From JAIVJZ01 sp036386515 (GTDB taxonomy: Bacteria; Acidobacteriota; Blastocatellia; Pyrinomonadales; Pyrinomonadaceae): 64,000 bases of DNA. How positions within the stretch are numbered: position 1 is the stretch's first letter; each line of letters begins with the position of its first letter. Below, piece by piece: positions 60,900-64,000 of this stretch. The position numbers and the translations under genes are program-made. The stretch spans positions 39,447 through 103,446 of the forward strand of contig DASVVO010000103.1 of NCBI GenBank assembly GCA_036386515.1, given 5' to 3'. The notes under the pieces were generated by a model that was not told where the DNA came from, did no database searches, and was given only the letters and a program-made list of their open reading frames with translations.

Positions 60900-61470
60900 A
60901 TTTCCTGCTTCCCGGTTTGGTCGCCGCTTCGCCGCGCAGGCAGGCGGGACAGGCGGAGGGGGCGAGGGCTGGCACGTCGAGCGTGGCGAGGGCGACGCGC
61001 GGGACGCCTACGTCGGCGCGACCGCCGGAACGATCTATGATCGAGGCCGCGCCGACGACGCTCGCCCCGGCGGCGCGCATGGCCGCGATGGTCTCGCGCG
61101 TCGAGCCGCCCGTCGTGATCACGTCTTCGACGACGAGCACGCTCTCGCCCGCGCGCACGCCGAAGCCGCGCCGGAGCATCATCGCGCCCGCCGCATCGCG
61201 CTCCGTCCAGATTGATTTCGCGCCGAGCGCGCGCGCCACTTCGTAGCCGATGACGATGCCGCCGATGGCGGGCGCGGCCACCGTTTCGATGCCGCGCCCG
61301 GCGAATCGTTCGGCGACGGCGCGCGCGATGGCTTCGGCTTCCGGCGGATGCTGGAGGACGAGCGCGCATTGCAGGTAGACGGAACCGTGCAGGCCGCTCG
61401 ATAGGATGAAATGGCCTTCGAGCAATGCGCCCGTGCGCCGGAATCTCTCAATCACCTCTTCGGCTCGCAT
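60883..61470 (-). CDS. pyrE: Orotate phosphoribosyltransferase
   Basis: 195 residues. Converts orotate and PRPP to OMP. PRPP motif 'VLVVEDVITTGGSTRETI' is diagnostic, with 'GHFILSSGLHGSVYLQCA' at the N-terminus. The C-terminus after about residue 180 is unusually Cys- and basic-rich (ACPACLRGEAATK), possibly a short extension; its last four residues come from the heptamer array. Confidence 0.93.
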   Translation of the reverse strand: MRAEEVIERFRRTGALLEGHFILSSGLHGSVYLQCALVLQHPPEAEAIARAVAERFAGRGIETVAAPAIGGIVIGYEVARALGAKSIWTERDAAGAMMLRRGFGVRAGESVLVVEDVITTGGSTRETIAAMRAAGASVVGAASIIDRSGGRADVGVPRVALATLDVPALAPSACPACLRGEAATKPGSRKSRDEG

Positions 61471-61558
61471 CTGCTATCGCTCCTTCGCCTCGGTCGTCGT
61501 TGCCCGCCGCGCCTCGGCTGCTTCGCGGCGGCGCGGGTCGTGTTACAATGCCGCGCGG

Positions 61559-62416
61559 ATGACCCACCTTTCTAACCTCGTCTTGGATTGCACGTTCGTG
61601 CAGGAGATGGTTGACCTGCTGCGACTATCGGGCAGCGCGCGCGCGCCCGTCGAAGTTGTCGCCCGCACCGTTTTGCAACTCCCAGACCTCGACCCGACCG
61701 CCGCCGCCCTTCTCGTCGCCGACCTCATTAAAGACGACTGGCGTTTACGCATCACCGACGACTACGCGCTCGAACTGCTGTGCGAAGACGCCGACTGCCG
61801 CGCGCTCGACGAGACCGATTACGTCGTGGTTGACGTGGAGACGACGGGCGCGAAAACTCCCCCGGCACGCATCACCGAGATCGGCGCATACCGCGTCCGC
61901 GGCGGTCGTATCGTCGCCGAGTTTCAAACGCTGGTCAACCCGCAGATGCCGATCCCTTCCTTCATCGTCATGCTCACGGGGATCACGGACGCGATGGTCA
62001 AAAGCGCGCCGCTCTTTTCCGAAGTCGCCGCCGACCTCTTGCAGTTCATCGACCGCGCCGTGCTCGTCGCCCACAACGCGCCCTTCGACGTGCGTTTTCT
62101 CAATCACGAAATCTCGCGCATCTTTCCGGGCAAGCGCATGTTCAACGCGCAAATCTGCACCGTCTCGCTCTCGCGCCGCGTCGTGCCGCAACTCGTCAAC
62201 CACCGTCTCCACACCGTCGCCGAACATTTCAGCGTGCCGATCGTCAATCGTCACCGCGCCGCGGGCGACGCCGCCGCCACCGCCGAAGTCTTCCTCCGCC
62301 TCCTCGACCTGCTGCAACAAAACGGCGTCCGCGATCTGGCCGCCGCGCGTAAATTCAAACACGCCAACCACGATCAATATCGAAAGCTGACGGCCGGAAG
62401 TTCAAAGCACCTCTGA
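61559..62416 (+). CDS. DnaQ-like 3'-5' exonuclease
   Basis: 285 residues from the ATG at 61559; the frame upstream is antisense to pyrE. DEDDh exonuclease: Asp-Glu in 'YVVVDVETTGAKTP', Asp in 'VAHNAPFDVRFLN', His and Asp in 'NRHRAAGDAAATAEVF'. Resembles PolC-type and DNA polymerase III epsilon-like proofreading domains; an N-terminal 85-residue helical region of unknown role precedes it. Divergent from pyrE across 88 bases and overlapping the end of the next gene (convergent) by 15 bases. Confidence 0.88.
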   Translation: MTHLSNLVLDCTFVQEMVDLLRLSGSARAPVEVVARTVLQLPDLDPTAAALLVADLIKDDWRLRITDDYALELLCEDADCRALDETDYVVVDVETTGAKTPPARITEIGAYRVRGGRIVAEFQTLVNPQMPIPSFIVMLTGITDAMVKSAPLFSEVAADLLQFIDRAVLVAHNAPFDVRFLNHEISRIFPGKRMFNAQICTVSLSRRVVPQLVNHRLHTVAEHFSVPIVNRHRAAGDAAATAEVFLRLLDLLQQNGVRDLAAARKFKHANHDQYRKLTAGSSKHL

Positions 62417-63073
62417 TTCGGATTCTCCCGGCACCACTCCGGCGGCGCGCTCACGCTCCATGTCTCCCGCGCGCCCACGCTTCCGCCACAAATTGCGCCC
62501 GACGAAGACGCCGACGACGAGCGCGGCCACGCCGAGACCGACATAAGGGTAATAGCGCGCCAGCAACTCCTTCGCGTGTTCGCCGTAGTGCGCCGCGAGG
62601 TAGCCGATGAGCGCGTAGCGGAAGGCGCGACCGGCGGCGACCACGAGCGCGAAGCGCATGACGCTGAAACGAAAGACGCCCGCCGTGGCGATGAACAGTT
62701 TGAACGGGAATGGCGGCGGCAAGACCGATGCGACGAGCACGGAGAGCACGTCGTAGCGATCGATCAACTCTTTGACGCGCGCCTGCTTGCCCGGCGAAAA
62801 TCGTTTCAGCGCGCCCTGTCCCGCCCGCCGCGAGATGTAATAAAAGATGAGGCAGCCGATAACGGAACCGAGCGTCGCCGCGAATACGTAGAGCGGAACC
62901 CATGCGGGGCGCGCCGTCGAGAGCAGGATCAGGACGGCATCGGGGCCGCCCGGCAGAGGGATCAGCGCGGAATCGAGCAGCGCGATGCCGAACAGACCGA
63001 ACGCTCCATAGGCGAGCAGATATTGCGAGACGAAAGTCAGCCCGTTAGTAATCTTTCGCAACAACCATTTCAA
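62402..63073 (-). CDS. VTT/DedA-family membrane protein (paralogue 1)
   Basis: 223 residues with about five membrane segments. VTT-domain protein of the YqaA type, a group that contains lipid scramblases/transporters such as undecaprenyl-phosphate flippases. 'FGLFGIALLDSALIPLPGGPD', in part, 'LGSVIGCLIFYYISRRAG' and the re-entrant 'PPPFPFKLFIATAGVF' are family features. A tandem copy lies 50 bases upstream. Confidence 0.85.
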   Translation of the reverse strand: MKWLLRKITNGLTFVSQYLLAYGAFGLFGIALLDSALIPLPGGPDAVLILLSTARPAWVPLYVFAATLGSVIGCLIFYYISRRAGQGALKRFSPGKQARVKELIDRYDVLSVLVASVLPPPFPFKLFIATAGVFRFSVMRFALVVAAGRAFRYALIGYLAAHYGEHAKELLARYYPYVGLGVAALVVGVFVGRNLWRKRGRAGDMERERAAGVVPGESESEVL

Positions 63074-63124
63074 AATCGAGTCTTCCCTTCCCGAACGATT
63101 ATCGCCGCGTCGCGCTTCGCTACC

Positions 63125-63847
63125 TTATGACAGCGGCGTGGACGAAGGCGTATCCGCCTCGACGCGCTCGTCGCCGCCGCCGTCAATTTCCGTCTCGCCG
63201 GTCTCGGACTTCTTCGTCCCCTGCAAGCGATTCTTAATGAAATAAATTGCCAGCCCGACGGCGACCAGGGCGGCGACCGCGCCGAGCATCTTCAGCCCGT
63301 AGTATTCGATGAACGCGAGCACCTGCCTGCCGTAGTAGACGGCGAGGATGCCTTCGACGTAGTAGCGCAGGCTGCGCGCGATCATGATGGTGAGCATGAA
63401 ACGCCAGCGTGGATATTCGAGCGCGCCCGCCGTGGCGACGAAAATTTTGAACGGCATCGGCGGCGGCAGGAGCGCGGGGATGGCGAGCGTCAGGAAGCCG
63501 AAGCGCGCGTAGGCGCGTTCGACGCGGGCGATGTTCTCCTCGCTGAAACGCCTGCGCAAAACGGCCTGACCGCCGCGCTGCATGATCACGTAGAGCAGCA
63601 GGCAGCCGATAACCGAGCCGAGCGCGGCGAACAGCGGAAAATAAAAGGCCGCCTTCGGGTCGCTGTAGCAGCGCATCACGACGAGGTAGTCGTTGATTTC
63701 GGGAAGCGAGAGGAGCGAGGAGTCGAGCGCGCCGATGACGACCATCGCGGGCGCGGCCACGTAGATAGGCACTTCGACGATGAACCTTTGCAGCCCCTCT
63801 GCCACCCCGCGCAGCCATTGCCCGAGCCAGTTGATCAATAGAAGCAT
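63125..63847 (-). CDS. VTT/DedA-family membrane protein (paralogue 2)
   Basis: 240 residues from the ATG at 63847 (a GTG lies two codons upstream, at the edge of the heptamer array). Same family as the next gene: 'GSVIGCLLLYVIMQRGGQAVL' in part, and 'LPPPMPFKIFVATAGAL'. The conserved prolines and glycines match, but the tails differ (acidic GETEIDGGGDE here), so the tandem pair is an old duplication. Likely lipid or undecaprenyl-phosphate handling in the inner membrane. Confidence 0.85.
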   Translation of the reverse strand: MLLLINWLGQWLRGVAEGLQRFIVEVPIYVAAPAMVVIGALDSSLLSLPEINDYLVVMRCYSDPKAAFYFPLFAALGSVIGCLLLYVIMQRGGQAVLRRRFSEENIARVERAYARFGFLTLAIPALLPPPMPFKIFVATAGALEYPRWRFMLTIMIARSLRYYVEGILAVYYGRQVLAFIEYYGLKMLGAVAALVAVGLAIYFIKNRLQGTKKSETGETEIDGGGDERVEADTPSSTPLS

Positions 63848-63850
63848 ATA

Positions 63851-63931
63851 CACGATGTGAATCGTAAATCGTAAATCGTGAATAGAAAAGCGCGGGCGTT
63901 ATCTATTCACGATTCACGATTTACGATTCAC
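63851..63931. repeat. Inverted heptamer array, unit AATCGTA
   Basis: Left arm 63851-63885 (AATCGTA x2, AATCGTG, then GAATAGA) and right arm 63901-63931 (reverse complements), with a spacer of about 15 bases. Same unit as 49461-49534. It borders the VTT paralogue start and a partial gene. Confidence 0.9.
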
Positions 63932-63947
63932 TCTTTTATTTACTGTT

Positions 63948-64000
63948 TTATTTGACGGGAGTGAAGATCGAGGGGGTGTCGTAGGTGACGCCGAAGGTGA
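63948..64000 (-). CDS. 3' end of a partial gene (last 16 codons)
   Basis: On the minus strand a frame ends ...TFGVTYDTPSIFTPVK with TAA at 63948-63950. The rest is beyond the window edge, so the gene cannot be identified. Orientation matches the VTT genes. Confidence 0.45.
   Translation of the reverse strand, partial: TFGVTYDTPSIFTPVK

Overview
The window is GC-rich chromosomal DNA of a Gram-negative bacterium. The combination of genes (a DUF4214 protein on a Pro/Ser/Thr stalk, an exported S55-type peptidase, an S8 protease with GVIMSD repeats, a TPR/sigma-54 activator and many secreted unknowns) is typical of Acidobacteriota, probably class Blastocatellia. That placement is an inference from gene content, not a phylogeny. 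No phage, plasmid or CRISPR genes were seen.

Layout. 0.2-9.1 kb: TPR/AAA+ sigma-54 activator, GNAT acetyltransferase, secreted subtilase and a secreted stalk/DUF4214 protein. 9.3-14 kb: an accessory run of small exported or unknown proteins, AT-richer than its surroundings, ended by tRNA-Phe(GAA). 14.3-14.5 kb: an orphan transcription unit with consensus -35 and -10 boxes and a strong terminator but no convincing ORF, a candidate small RNA. 14.8-18.9 kb: a LamG-like/hydrolase fusion, an adenosine-type deaminase and recA. 19.2-31 kb: a complete tryptophan pathway on the minus strand in the order trpE, G, D, C, F, B, A. It is interrupted by an IS200-like and an IS5-like element, an ankyrin protein, a diguanylate cyclase and an unknown two-gene pair. 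31-36 kb: a dienoyl-CoA reductase-like SDR, a TPR lipoprotein, an exported PEP-synthase-like protein and a PLP decarboxylase. 36-46.6 kb: rsmG, S55 peptidase, mobA, a degenerate alpha/beta hydrolase, an ArnT-like glycosyltransferase, a Gfo/Idh/MocA oxidoreductase, a serine hydrolase and chrA. 46.7-53 kb (plus strand): SpoIID-like protein, glutaredoxin, a 31-residue membrane peptide, miaA, hfq, tmk, holB. 53-59.9 kb (minus strand): an isoprenoid/envelope cluster uppS, unknown, cdsA, Coa1/thioredoxin-like, dxr, rseP, ispG. 60-64 kb: truA, pyrE, a DnaQ-like exonuclease, two VTT/DedA paralogues and the 3' end of one more gene.

The most unusual feature is not a gene. About fifteen intergenic gaps are filled by short tandem repeats with a period of seven bases. 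Most are arranged as a left arm, a short spacer and a reverse-complement right arm, so the RNA could fold into a long imperfect hairpin. Each gap uses its own heptamer (GTCAGTN, GTGACAG, ATGAGGG, AATCGTA, GTTTCAG, GGGTTAA and others), but the architecture is the same. In at least seven cases the array begins at, or contains, the stop codon of the upstream gene. One array has been split by the two insertion sequences, leaving a 21-bp perfect inverted repeat 1.5 kb apart.
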